Below are positions 1 through 8,250 of a stretch of DNA of 64,000 nucleotides, in pieces. The DNA is taken from the NCBI GenBank assembly GCA_002386525.1, contig DGIS01000003.1, positions 172,105 through 236,104 of the forward strand. The letters run 5' to 3'. Position numbers and translations under genes: made by a program. How positions within the stretch are numbered: the stretch's first letter is position 1; the number at the start of each line of letters is the position of its first letter. The notes beneath the pieces were generated by a model. That model was not told the origin of the DNA. It did no database searches and saw nothing but the letters and a program-made list of their open reading frames with translations. This stretch comes from Sphingobacterium sp. UBA4616. GTDB lineage: Bacteria > Bacteroidota > Bacteroidia > Sphingobacteriales > Sphingobacteriaceae.

Positions 1-1
1 T

Positions 2-274
2 ATCGAAGGTTACCGTTTTGATCACGTTAAAAATACGTTGACAGGCAAGAGTGAACGTAAACTTATCGCTGATAGTTCGTCCACGATATGGGCCAGATTT
101 TATCATCTAAAGGACAACCGTCCACTTTTTGGTGATCGAGATAATACGGTCAAATACCGTTTCGATGAAGTATCCGAAGAACGGAGAAATGGATATGCAT
201 GGTTTGGAAATTGGCCCGAAAAACTTATACAAAAAGATTATCCAAAGTGGAAAAAACAACATCACATTCAATAA
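2..274 (+). CDS. Pectate lyase, PL10-type, C-terminal fragment (5' end outside window)
   Basis: The reading frame is open from base 2 to the stop at 272-274, so only the last 90 residues are present and the start lies upstream of the window. The tail contains ARFYHLKDNRPLFGDRD and EERRNGYAWFGNWP, the pattern I associate with the C-terminus of PL10 pectate lyases (PelA/Pel-15E type), which cleave polygalacturonate by beta-elimination. The stop lies 16 bases before uxaB, so the two are probably cotranscribed. That placement fits a lyase feeding uronic acids to the downstream catabolic genes. Signal peptide and catalytic residues cannot be checked because the N-terminal part is missing. Confidence 0.72.
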   Translation: MEGYRFDHVKNTLTGKSERKLIADSSSTIWARFYHLKDNRPLFGDRDNTVKYRFDEVSEERRNGYAWFGNWPEKLIQKDYPKWKKQHHIQ

Positions 275-290
275 ATAAAAATAGCATCAC

Positions 291-1808
291 ATGTTACTAA
301 CGCAACATACTATACAAACGATTAATGCTGATCTGGTGCACAAGCCCACAGCAATTTCTTTCTCCTATCCGGAAAAGATCCTACAATTTGGTACGGGTGT
401 ATTGCTCAGGGGTCTACCTGACTATTTTGTTCATAAGGCCAATCAGCAGAACTTGTTCCAAGGAAGAGTGTTGGTTGTGAAGTCGACCGCATCCGCTGGC
501 GCCGATGCCTTCGAACAGCAGAATAGTTTATATACATTATGTATCAAAGGTATAGAAGACGGGATGGAAGTTGCTCATTACGAAATCAACAATGCTATTT
601 CTCGTGTGCTATCTGCAAATCAGCATTGGGAAGAAATATTGAAAAGCGCAGAAAATCCAGATCTTGAAATTGTCTTTTCCAACACAACGGAGGTTGGTAT
701 TACCATGAGCGACGACAACGTCAATGCAATGCCGCCGCCCTCTTTTCCAGGTAAACTTCTCGCCGTTCTATACCGGAGATTTGTCTATTTTAATGGCGAC
801 ACAAACAAGGGTTTAACTATAGTTCCTACCGAATTGATTACCGAAAACGGGAGTAAACTAAAATCTATTATCACGGCGCTGGCGAAACTTAACGAGTTAC
901 CCGATTCATTTATGGATTGGCTTGACACCGCCAACGATTTCTGCAACACCTTAGTCGACCGTATCGTTCCTGGAACGCTCCCCTTAACAGCGTATGCGAA
1001 AACCTGCGAGCTATTAGGTTATGAGGATCAATTGATGATTATGGCAGAACCCTTTCGCTTGTGGGCAATCGAATCATTGTCTGAGCGTGTGAATCAACGT
1101 CTTTCTTTCGCTTTAGCAGACTCCAATGTATTATTGGTTCCGTCGATTGAAAAATACAAGGAAATCAAGCTTAGACTGCTCAATGGGACACATACATTGA
1201 GTTGTGCTCTTGCACTTCTTTCAGGCTTCAATACGGTAAAAGAAGCGATGAAAAATTACGCTTTCCATCAATTTGTCAGTTTCTTAATGCGCGATGAAAT
1301 CGGTCCAGCTATCGTAAGCGAAACTATCTCCGTTTCAGATATTAACGATTTTTCATCCAAAGTGATTGATCGCTTCGCTAATCCACATCTTGAACACAAA
1401 TGGGAATCCATTGCTTTGAATTACAGTTCAAAAATGGCCATGCGGAATATCCCTTTATTAAAAAAATGGTATGCGAAGCATCATGAAGCACCGCAGCTTT
1501 TTGCGCTTGGTTTTGCAGCCTATCTTTATTTGTTAAAATCCGAGCAGAAAGATGATCATTATATCCGTGTAATCAATGGGCATACCATCGAGCTTCAAGA
1601 TGAGTTGGCTCCAAAAATATACGCCGCATGGGCGAATCAGGATCAGATTGTGCATACCCTACTTTCTGCAATAGACCTATGGGGTGAAGATTTAACGGAA
1701 TTTGCACGTTTTGAAGAAACAGTTAAAGAAAAATTACAACTGATCGCTGAAAAAGGAGCATTAAAAGCAATTGAGCTTTCATTAGCCTTTGATAATAAGA
1801 AAGTATAA
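291..1808 (+). CDS. uxaB: Tagaturonate reductase
   Basis: This 505-residue protein reduces D-tagaturonate to D-altronate with NADH, the second step of galacturonate breakdown in the cytoplasm. It belongs to the mannitol-dehydrogenase (polyol long-chain dehydrogenase) family. An N-terminal Rossmann segment carries FGTGVLLRGLPDYF near residues 33-46. The family signature KYKEIKLRLLNGTHT lies around residues 288-302, with the Lys/Asn/His residues of the active site. The length is close to the usual ~480-500. The ATG at 291 follows an A-rich leader typical of Bacteroidota. It stands directly in front of uxaA and uxaC, which supports the uxaB call over mannonate or mannitol dehydrogenases. Confidence 0.93.
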   Translation: MLLTQHTIQTINADLVHKPTAISFSYPEKILQFGTGVLLRGLPDYFVHKANQQNLFQGRVLVVKSTASAGADAFEQQNSLYTLCIKGIEDGMEVAHYEINNAISRVLSANQHWEEILKSAENPDLEIVFSNTTEVGITMSDDNVNAMPPPSFPGKLLAVLYRRFVYFNGDTNKGLTIVPTELITENGSKLKSIITALAKLNELPDSFMDWLDTANDFCNTLVDRIVPGTLPLTAYAKTCELLGYEDQLMIMAEPFRLWAIESLSERVNQRLSFALADSNVLLVPSIEKYKEIKLRLLNGTHTLSCALALLSGFNTVKEAMKNYAFHQFVSFLMRDEIGPAIVSETISVSDINDFSSKVIDRFANPHLEHKWESIALNYSSKMAMRNIPLLKKWYAKHHEAPQLFALGFAAYLYLLKSEQKDDHYIRVINGHTIELQDELAPKIYAAWANQDQIVHTLLSAIDLWGEDLTEFARFEETVKEKLQLIAEKGALKAIELSLAFDNKKV

Positions 1809-1901
1809 CAAGTTACCCCATGAAATACGCTCGCTTGAAAATCCAATACGCTATTCAAAACAACCGTGTATTTCAAAGGGGACTTAAAAAAAGAAGCTTT
1901 A

Positions 1902-3548
1902 ATGAAAAATAAAGTATTAAAAATACACCCCAAAGACAACGTCTTAGTTGCCTTACAAGATCTTAAAAAGGGTGATACGATCTCGTTTGAGGGAAATCAT
2001 TATATTTTGCAGGAGGATATTCCTGCCAAGCATAAATTTTTTATGCAAGACATGCACTTTGGTGATGAAATCTACATGTATGGTTTACTGGTAGGGAAAG
2101 CGCAATTTGATATCCCGCAGGGAAGTATCATGAATACGGACAATACCAAACATGCTGCGGAGCCCTATCATTTCAGACCTTCAAATTATCATTGGGAAAA
2201 GCCAGATGTTTCCAAGTTCGAGGGTCGAACTTTCCAGGGCTACTTACGTTCAGATGGTCGTGCCGGAACTGCAAATTACTGGTTATTCATTCCGACTGTC
2301 TTCTGCGAAAATAGAAATCTTGATGTGATCAAAGAAGCACTGTATAATGAACTTGGGTATTCTGTGACTGGAAAATATAAAAACTTCACTCACCAGTTAT
2401 TAACAGCCTACGAAAAAGGAGAAGAGCTATCTGTCGCCTCTCTGGAACGGCTAAATAGTACAACAGATCAAAGTGATCGCATTTTTAAAAACGTTGATGG
2501 TATAAAATTCCTAAATCATCAAGGTGGTTGTGGTGGAATACGCCAAGATGCAGCCATATTGAGCAAATTATTGGCTGCCTATGCTGATCATCCAAATGTG
2601 GCCGGTGTGACAATCTTGAGCTTGGGTTGTCAGAACCTTCAACTCAATGACCTTGTTAAGGATATCAAATTACGCAATCCTGCCTTCGATAAACCCCTCT
2701 TTGTATTTGAACAACAACAATCCAAAAGCGAAGAACTGCTCATTAAAGAAGCGATCTTGCAGACTTTTGTTGGACTGACGGAAATCAATAAATTCTCAAG
2801 ACAGCCTGTTCCATTGAGTAAATTGACCCTAGGGGTAAAATGCGGAGGCAGTGACGGATTTAGTGGTATCTCTGCCAACCCTGCCGTTGGTTACACAGCC
2901 GATCTTCTGGTTGCGCTGGGCGGCAAAGTTCTCTTAGCTGAATTTCCGGAATTATGCGGAGCCGAGCAGAATTTAATAGACCGTACTATCGACCCCAAAG
3001 CAGCGAATAAATTCATTGATCTGATGACAGCCTATAGCCATGCCGCCGAAGCTGTTGGTTCTGGATTTTACATGAATCCCTCTCCAGGAAATATTCGTGA
3101 CGGTCTTATTACCGATGCGATCAAAAGCAATGGTGCAGCAAAAAAGGGCGGGACATCTCCCGTGGTTGATGTTCTGGACTATACAGAAGAGGCGACGAAG
3201 CCAGGTCTTAATCTGGTTTGCACTCCAGGGAATGATGTGGAAGCTACTACAGGAAAAGCTGCCGCAGGTGCAACACTTATTCTGTTTACTACAGGCTTGG
3301 GCACTCCTACTGGTAACCCGATATGCCCAGTCATCAAAGTGGCGACAAATAATGTCCTGGCAGCTAAAATGGCTGACATTATCGATATCAATACCGGTCC
3401 TATTATAGATGGAGATAAATCGATCCAAACGATGGGAGAAGACATATTAGAATATTGTATCAAGGCAGCCAGCGGGGAAGTAACTCCTAAAGCTGTGTTA
3501 TTAAATCAGGATGACTTTATACCTTGGAAAAGAGGTGTAAGCTTATAA
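1902..3548 (+). CDS. uxaA: Altronate dehydratase
   Basis: This 548-residue enzyme dehydrates D-altronate to 2-keto-3-deoxygluconate and is iron dependent in known members. An N-terminal SAF-type domain (about residues 5-85) is followed by the UxaA catalytic part. That part contains NHQGGCGG (near 205), LGCQNLQ (near 240) and KCGGSDGFSGISANPA (near 312), where the conserved cysteines lie. I chose the ATG at 1902, which follows an A-rich stretch (aaaaaaagaagcttta). An upstream in-frame GTG at 1866 would add 12 residues with no family resemblance. It sits 93 bases after uxaB in the same direction and precedes uxaC by 13 bases, so it is part of one operon. Confidence 0.93.
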   Translation: MKNKVLKIHPKDNVLVALQDLKKGDTISFEGNHYILQEDIPAKHKFFMQDMHFGDEIYMYGLLVGKAQFDIPQGSIMNTDNTKHAAEPYHFRPSNYHWEKPDVSKFEGRTFQGYLRSDGRAGTANYWLFIPTVFCENRNLDVIKEALYNELGYSVTGKYKNFTHQLLTAYEKGEELSVASLERLNSTTDQSDRIFKNVDGIKFLNHQGGCGGIRQDAAILSKLLAAYADHPNVAGVTILSLGCQNLQLNDLVKDIKLRNPAFDKPLFVFEQQQSKSEELLIKEAILQTFVGLTEINKFSRQPVPLSKLTLGVKCGGSDGFSGISANPAVGYTADLLVALGGKVLLAEFPELCGAEQNLIDRTIDPKAANKFIDLMTAYSHAAEAVGSGFYMNPSPGNIRDGLITDAIKSNGAAKKGGTSPVVDVLDYTEEATKPGLNLVCTPGNDVEATTGKAAAGATLILFTTGLGTPTGNPICPVIKVATNNVLAAKMADIIDINTGPIIDGDKSIQTMGEDILEYCIKAASGEVTPKAVLLNQDDFIPWKRGVSL

Positions 3549-3561
3549 ATCAGCATATAGC

Positions 3562-4962
3562 ATGAAAACTTTTTTAGACGACAATTTTTTATTGAACACG
3601 AATACAGCGATTGAGCTGTATCACAATTATTCAAAACAGCTGCCCATCATTGATTACCATAATCACTTGATTCCGGAGCAGATCGCAAACGATGTTAAAT
3701 TTGAAAATATCAGCCAGGTTTGGTTAAATGGTGATCATTATAAATGGCGGGCCATGCGCGCAAATGGGGTCGATGAGCGTTTTATCACTGGCGATGCCCC
3801 AGATGAAGAAAAATTTGCGAAATGGGCAGAAACAGTACCTTATACTTTGCGTAATCCACTCTATCATTGGACACATCTTGAATTACAGCGTTATTTTGGA
3901 ATTACTGATATCTTATCGCCAAAAACCGCTTCTAAAATATATGCAGATACTGCTTCCAAATTGAGCCAAGACAGCTATTCTGTACGTGGTCTGCTTAAAA
4001 TGATGAACGTAGAAGTTGTCTGCACAACAGACGACCCGATCGATAGCCTAGCATTTCATCAACAGTTTGCAAAAGAACACGAATCGTTCAAGATGCTACC
4101 TGCATTTCGCCCCGACAAAGCAATGAACTCGGACGATATTATTGCTTTAAATCAATACATTGATAAACTTGAAGAGGTAAGTGACATTCAAATCAATAGC
4201 CTAGGAACATACTTAGAAGCATTAAAATCAAGACATGATTTCTTTGCGGACCATGGATGTAAAGTATCGGACCATGGTTTGGAACAAATCTACGCGGAAG
4301 ACTATACCGAGGCAGAAATCGTAGCGATCTTTGATAAGATTCGGACAAAAAAGGAAATTTCTATCTCAGAAAGCTTAAAATTTAAATCTGCGATGCTGAT
4401 TTATTTTGCCGAATGGGACCATGAAAAAGGATGGGTTCAGCAATACCATCTGGGCGCACTACGCAATAACAATGCGCGCATGCATCGTTTGATAGGCCCA
4501 GATACTGGATGGGATTCTATTGGAGATTTTAGTCAGGCACGTGCATTGTCAAAATTTTTGAATAAATTAGACAATCAAGATAAGCTAACCAAAACCATCT
4601 TGTACAATCTCAATCCTGCAGACAACGAACTTATTGCCACCATGATCGGTAATTTCAATGACGGTTCTATCAAAGGGAAGATTCAATTTGGCTCAGCTTG
4701 GTGGTTTTTGGACCAAAAAGATGGCATGACAAAACAACTCAATACGCTATCAAATATGGGGCTACTAAGCCGACTTGTGGGTATGCTGACCGATTCCAGA
4801 AGTTTCCTTTCATTCCCTAGGCATGAATATTTCAGGAGATTAGTCTGTGACATATTTGGGGAAGACATCGAAAAGGGAGAAATACCAAATGATATCCAAT
4901 GGGTAGGGAAAATCATACAGGATATCAGCTATAATAATGCGAAAGAATATTTTGAATTTTAA
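3562..4962 (+). CDS. uxaC: Glucuronate/galacturonate isomerase
   Basis: This 466-residue uronate isomerase converts D-galacturonate to D-tagaturonate (and D-glucuronate to D-fructuronate), the entry step of the pathway. It is an amidohydrolase-fold TIM barrel. The metal-binding HxH is visible in DYHNHL at residues 31-36, and the conserved R/W-rich C-terminal segment FGSAWWFLDQKDGM is present. Its length matches the family (~470). The stop overlaps the next start by one base (TAATG at 4960-4964), which suggests translational coupling with kdgK. No mannonate dehydratase or fructuronate reductase is found nearby, so in this operon the enzyme most likely serves galacturonate. Confidence 0.95.
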   Translation: MKTFLDDNFLLNTNTAIELYHNYSKQLPIIDYHNHLIPEQIANDVKFENISQVWLNGDHYKWRAMRANGVDERFITGDAPDEEKFAKWAETVPYTLRNPLYHWTHLELQRYFGITDILSPKTASKIYADTASKLSQDSYSVRGLLKMMNVEVVCTTDDPIDSLAFHQQFAKEHESFKMLPAFRPDKAMNSDDIIALNQYIDKLEEVSDIQINSLGTYLEALKSRHDFFADHGCKVSDHGLEQIYAEDYTEAEIVAIFDKIRTKKEISISESLKFKSAMLIYFAEWDHEKGWVQQYHLGALRNNNARMHRLIGPDTGWDSIGDFSQARALSKFLNKLDNQDKLTKTILYNLNPADNELIATMIGNFNDGSIKGKIQFGSAWWFLDQKDGMTKQLNTLSNMGLLSRLVGMLTDSRSFLSFPRHEYFRRLVCDIFGEDIEKGEIPNDIQWVGKIIQDISYNNAKEYFEF

Positions 4963-5993
4963 TGAACATGCAGGGTAAAGTTTTAAGCTTTGGGGAATTG
5001 CTGCTAAGGATCTGCCCCGATATCGAACAGGATTGGATCGAACAACATCAGTTGCCGTTCTATGTGGGCGGTGCAGAGTTGAATGTAGCCACAGCTTTGG
5101 CATTGTGGGATGTGCCATCAGCCTATCTTTCTGCTGTGCCCCAAAATGCCATCTGCGAGGGTATTGACAACTACCTAAAACGTAGAAATATCGACACATC
5201 AGCAATGCTATGGGGTGGAGAACGATTGGGCATCTACTATCTTCCCAAAGGGAAGGATTTAAAAAATGCAGGAGTAATTTATGATCGTGCAAATTCATCG
5301 TTTTCCAATCTTAAAGTAGGCAGTGTCAATTGGGATGAAGTTTTTGTCGACGTCAAATGGTTTCATTTTTCTGCGATATGCCCTGCAATCAACCAAGATA
5401 TTGCCGACCTCTGTTTAGAAGCTGTAGCAAAAGCACAAGAGAAGGGTATTTTTGTGTCACTAGACCTGAATTATCGTGCAAAGCTTTGGAAATACGGAAA
5501 ATCTCCGAAGGAGATTATGCCTGCGATTGCCAAGTATTGCAATTTAATCATGGGAAATATCTGGGCAGCACATCAAATGCTTGGTACCCCACTAGATGAA
5601 AGGTTTCTTAACTCTTCTTCGGATTATTTAGAAGAAGAGTTATTGGCGCAAGCGGATCGTACAAGCAGAGAAATCATTGTCACTAATCCGATATGTCAAT
5701 ATGTAGCCAATACTTTTCGTTTTGACCATCAAAATAAAGGAATAAAGTATTATACAACACTGTTTGACAAAGACAGCCTCATTAAATCAACACCATATAT
5801 TGCGGACGAGATTTTGGATAAAGTAGGCAGCGGCGACTGCTTTATGGCAGGTCTGATTTATGGGCTATACTCCAATCTTTCTCCAAAAGCGACATTAGAG
5901 TTTGCCACACTTGCCGCATTTGATAAACTATTTATTGCAAGCGATGCAACAACGAGTTCTGTAGACGATATAAAAAATAGAATGACAGCATGA
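4962..5993 (+). CDS. kdgK: 2-dehydro-3-deoxygluconokinase (PfkB family)
   Basis: This 343-residue sugar kinase phosphorylates 2-keto-3-deoxygluconate to KDPG using ATP. The PfkB fold is shown by the N-terminal GGAELNVATALALW (near residues 30-43) and the C-terminal anion-hole/catalytic motif DKVGSGDCFMAG (near 286-297). In that motif the Asp of GSGD is the general base; GSGD replaces the more common GAGD, a conservative change. Its start overlaps the uxaC stop and its own stop overlaps kdgA by four bases (ATGA at 5990-5993), so the three are translationally coupled. Position between uxaC and kdgA makes KDG kinase the best reading of a generic PfkB protein. Confidence 0.9.
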   Translation: MNMQGKVLSFGELLLRICPDIEQDWIEQHQLPFYVGGAELNVATALALWDVPSAYLSAVPQNAICEGIDNYLKRRNIDTSAMLWGGERLGIYYLPKGKDLKNAGVIYDRANSSFSNLKVGSVNWDEVFVDVKWFHFSAICPAINQDIADLCLEAVAKAQEKGIFVSLDLNYRAKLWKYGKSPKEIMPAIAKYCNLIMGNIWAAHQMLGTPLDERFLNSSSDYLEEELLAQADRTSREIIVTNPICQYVANTFRFDHQNKGIKYYTTLFDKDSLIKSTPYIADEILDKVGSGDCFMAGLIYGLYSNLSPKATLEFATLAAFDKLFIASDATTSSVDDIKNRMTA

Positions 5994-6637
5994 ATTTAAA
6001 AGAGATTGTATTAGATAAAATCATTGAACAAGGGATGCTTCCCCTGTTCTTCCATCACGATAAAGCAGAAAGCATCGCGATTCTACGCACATTATACCAA
6101 GCAGGAATACGTGTTTTTGAATTTACAAATCGAGGTCCCGAAGCTTTGGCTGTTTTCGAGCGCTTAGTTGCCACAAGAGACCTGGAGATGCCAGATCTTT
6201 ATTTAGGTATTGGGACGATTAAATCCGTTAACGAAGCACAACAATTTCTACAAATTGGTGCGGATTTTATCGTTTCACCACTGGTCAATCCGTTGGTTGG
6301 CTCGTTAGTGCACGAACAGCGTAAGCTATGGATTCCCGGATGTATGACACCGACAGAAATCTATACGGCTCAAGAACAAGAGGCGGCACTTATCAAATTG
6401 TTTCCTGCAAATATTTTAGGGCCAGCATTCATGTCATCAATCCGGGACCTATTTAAAGGTCAGAAATTTATGCCGACGGGGGGTGTAGAAATCGAAATGG
6501 ATAACTTAAAGGCATGGTTCAAATCAGGCGTATGTGCTGTGGGCATGGGGAGCAAGTTAATTGACCCTAAAGACACCAGTAATTTAGTCGAAAATACACA
6601 AAAAGCGCGTGAATTCGTTGCAGAAGCAAGACAATAA
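5990..6637 (+). CDS. kdgA: KDPG aldolase (2-dehydro-3-deoxyphosphogluconate aldolase)
   Basis: This 215-residue class I aldolase cleaves KDPG to pyruvate and glyceraldehyde-3-phosphate, closing the hexuronate pathway. The Schiff-base lysine lies in IKLFPA (about residue 136). The substrate-binding segment IPGCMTPTE precedes it and the phosphate-binding region FMPTGGVE follows it. Length and motif order match the family. The ATG overlaps the kdgK stop. The enzyme may also act on KHG, as many family members do; the sequence alone does not settle this. Confidence 0.93.
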   Translation: MNLKEIVLDKIIEQGMLPLFFHHDKAESIAILRTLYQAGIRVFEFTNRGPEALAVFERLVATRDLEMPDLYLGIGTIKSVNEAQQFLQIGADFIVSPLVNPLVGSLVHEQRKLWIPGCMTPTEIYTAQEQEAALIKLFPANILGPAFMSSIRDLFKGQKFMPTGGVEIEMDNLKAWFKSGVCAVGMGSKLIDPKDTSNLVENTQKAREFVAEARQ

Positions 6638-6736
6638 AAACTTGGGTGTTACCCTTAAAAAGCGGGCGTACTAATCGCGTATACTGGCAGGGGCAAACAG
6701 ACACGTACATTAAAAAAATAAACTATTAAACCCATT

Positions 6737-8179
6737 ATGATTAACACGGAGAAAAAGGGTAATTACCGTTGGGTAATATGCTCGCTACTATTTTTTGCCA
6801 CTACCATCAACTACCTGGATCGTCAGGTGCTTTCCTTAACGTGGAAGGATTTTATCAGTCCTGAATTTCATTGGACAAATACCGACTATGGCAATATTAC
6901 CGCATTATTTTCGATTTTTTATGCAGTCAGTATGCTTTTTGCAGGTCGATTTGTAGATTGGATGGATACAAAAAAGGGATTTTTATGGGCGATCGGGATC
7001 TGGTCCATTGGCGCGATATTACATGCATTTTGTGGTATCGCTACTTCAGGCATCGTGGCTGGAGAATGGTTTGTTGGTTTTGAAGGGGCAAAAGAAGCAA
7101 TATCTCATGTGAACAACGTGGGTTTGGTATTGAGCGTCAGTGTCAATCTATTTATCTTTGCCCGGTTTGTTCTTGCTGTGGGTGAAGCTGGTAACTTTCC
7201 GGCGGCGATTAAAGCTACGGCAGAGTATTTTCCTAAAAAAGATCGGGCACTATCCACCAGTATTTTCAATTCAGGAGCAACCATTGGGGCATTAGCTGCT
7301 CCACTGACCATCCCGATTATCGCAGCCCATTGGGGCTGGGAAATGTCCTTTATCATCATCGGTGCATTGGGATTTGTATGGATGGGTTTTTGGATCTTTC
7401 TTTATAAAAAACCACATGAAAACCCGAAAGTAAACGCTGCCGAACTGGCTTACATTCACCAGGATGATCATGAACATGCATCGGAGCAGACTGGTCTAAC
7501 AAAGCAACCACGAACAACGATATCTGAATGTCTAAAATACAAGCAAACCTGGGCTTTTGTCTTTGGTAAATTTATGACGGATGGTGTCTGGTGGTTCTTC
7601 TTATTTTGGATGCCAGCCTATCTTTCGGCAGTATACGACATAAAATCATCAGATACTGAAGGTCAGCTCGCCATTTTTGTGCTTTATGCCATCACCATGT
7701 TATCTATTTATGGGGGCTGGTTACCCACCTATTTTGTTGACAAAAAGGGTATGAATGCTTATGAAGGACGTATGAAAGCTATGTTATTGTTTGCTTTTGT
7801 CCCTTTAGTTGTACTTTTTGCTCAACCTCTGGGTCACATATCTTATTGGATACCTGTCATTCTAATCGGTTTCGCAGGAGCAGCACACCAATCTTGGTCT
7901 GCCAACATTTTCTCAACCATAGGCGATTCTTTTCCCAAACGTGCTATTGCGACTGTTACAGGCATCGGAGGCCTTGCTGGGGGCATAGGTGCATTTATAA
8001 TTAACAAAACATCAGGCTGGCTATTCGATTATGCAAATGAAACGCAGCTCATTTTTATGGGCTTTAAAGGCGAGGAAGCAGGATACTTCATTATCTTTTC
8101 TTTTTGCGCTATAGCATATCTAATTGCATGGGTTGTAATGAAAACACTAGTACCTAAACTAATTTTAATAAAAAATTAA
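6737..8179 (+). CDS. MFS hexuronate transporter (ExuT-like)
   Basis: This 480-residue inner-membrane carrier has about 12 hydrophobic segments. It opens with the anion:cation symporter pattern NYRWVICSLLFFATTINYLDRQ and a loop-2/3 motif AGRFVDWMDTKKG. It most resembles ExuT/GudP-type sugar-acid:proton symporters. From context (100 bases after kdgA) it should import galacturonate or glucuronate released by periplasmic pectin degradation. The protein is longer than E. coli ExuT (~430-470) because of an insertion between the third and fourth segments (around residues 95-130, GEWFVGFEGAKEAISH). Substrate is inferred from family and neighbours. The 99-base gap before it shows no clear promoter. 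Confidence 0.85.
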   Translation: MINTEKKGNYRWVICSLLFFATTINYLDRQVLSLTWKDFISPEFHWTNTDYGNITALFSIFYAVSMLFAGRFVDWMDTKKGFLWAIGIWSIGAILHAFCGIATSGIVAGEWFVGFEGAKEAISHVNNVGLVLSVSVNLFIFARFVLAVGEAGNFPAAIKATAEYFPKKDRALSTSIFNSGATIGALAAPLTIPIIAAHWGWEMSFIIIGALGFVWMGFWIFLYKKPHENPKVNAAELAYIHQDDHEHASEQTGLTKQPRTTISECLKYKQTWAFVFGKFMTDGVWWFFLFWMPAYLSAVYDIKSSDTEGQLAIFVLYAITMLSIYGGWLPTYFVDKKGMNAYEGRMKAMLLFAFVPLVVLFAQPLGHISYWIPVILIGFAGAAHQSWSANIFSTIGDSFPKRAIATVTGIGGLAGGIGAFIINKTSGWLFDYANETQLIFMGFKGEEAGYFIIFSFCAIAYLIAWVVMKTLVPKLILIKN

Positions 8180-8185
8180 CATATA

Positions 8186-8219
8186 TTGCAAAATTTATAT
8201 TATATTAGCAATATCTTTA
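8186..8219 (+). promoter_or_regulatory. Possible promoter and inverted repeat before the GapN gene
   Basis: A TATCTTTA box at 8212-8219 resembles the Bacteroidota -7 element (TAnnTTTG, last base different). A TTG at 8186-8188 could be the -33 element, though the 23-base spacing is longer than ideal. A 7-base inverted repeat (atattgc 8183-8189 / gcaatat 8208-8214) frames the spacer and could be an operator. This would give the dehydrogenase gene independent control. Confidence 0.3.
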
Positions 8220-8250
8220 TAAATATCAATCTAAACCATTTTTAAAAACA

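Noticed and set aside
4840..5298. 152-codon minus-strand frame over uxaC-kdgK
   Set aside because: Overlaps two well-supported coupled genes on the other strand and shows no domain.
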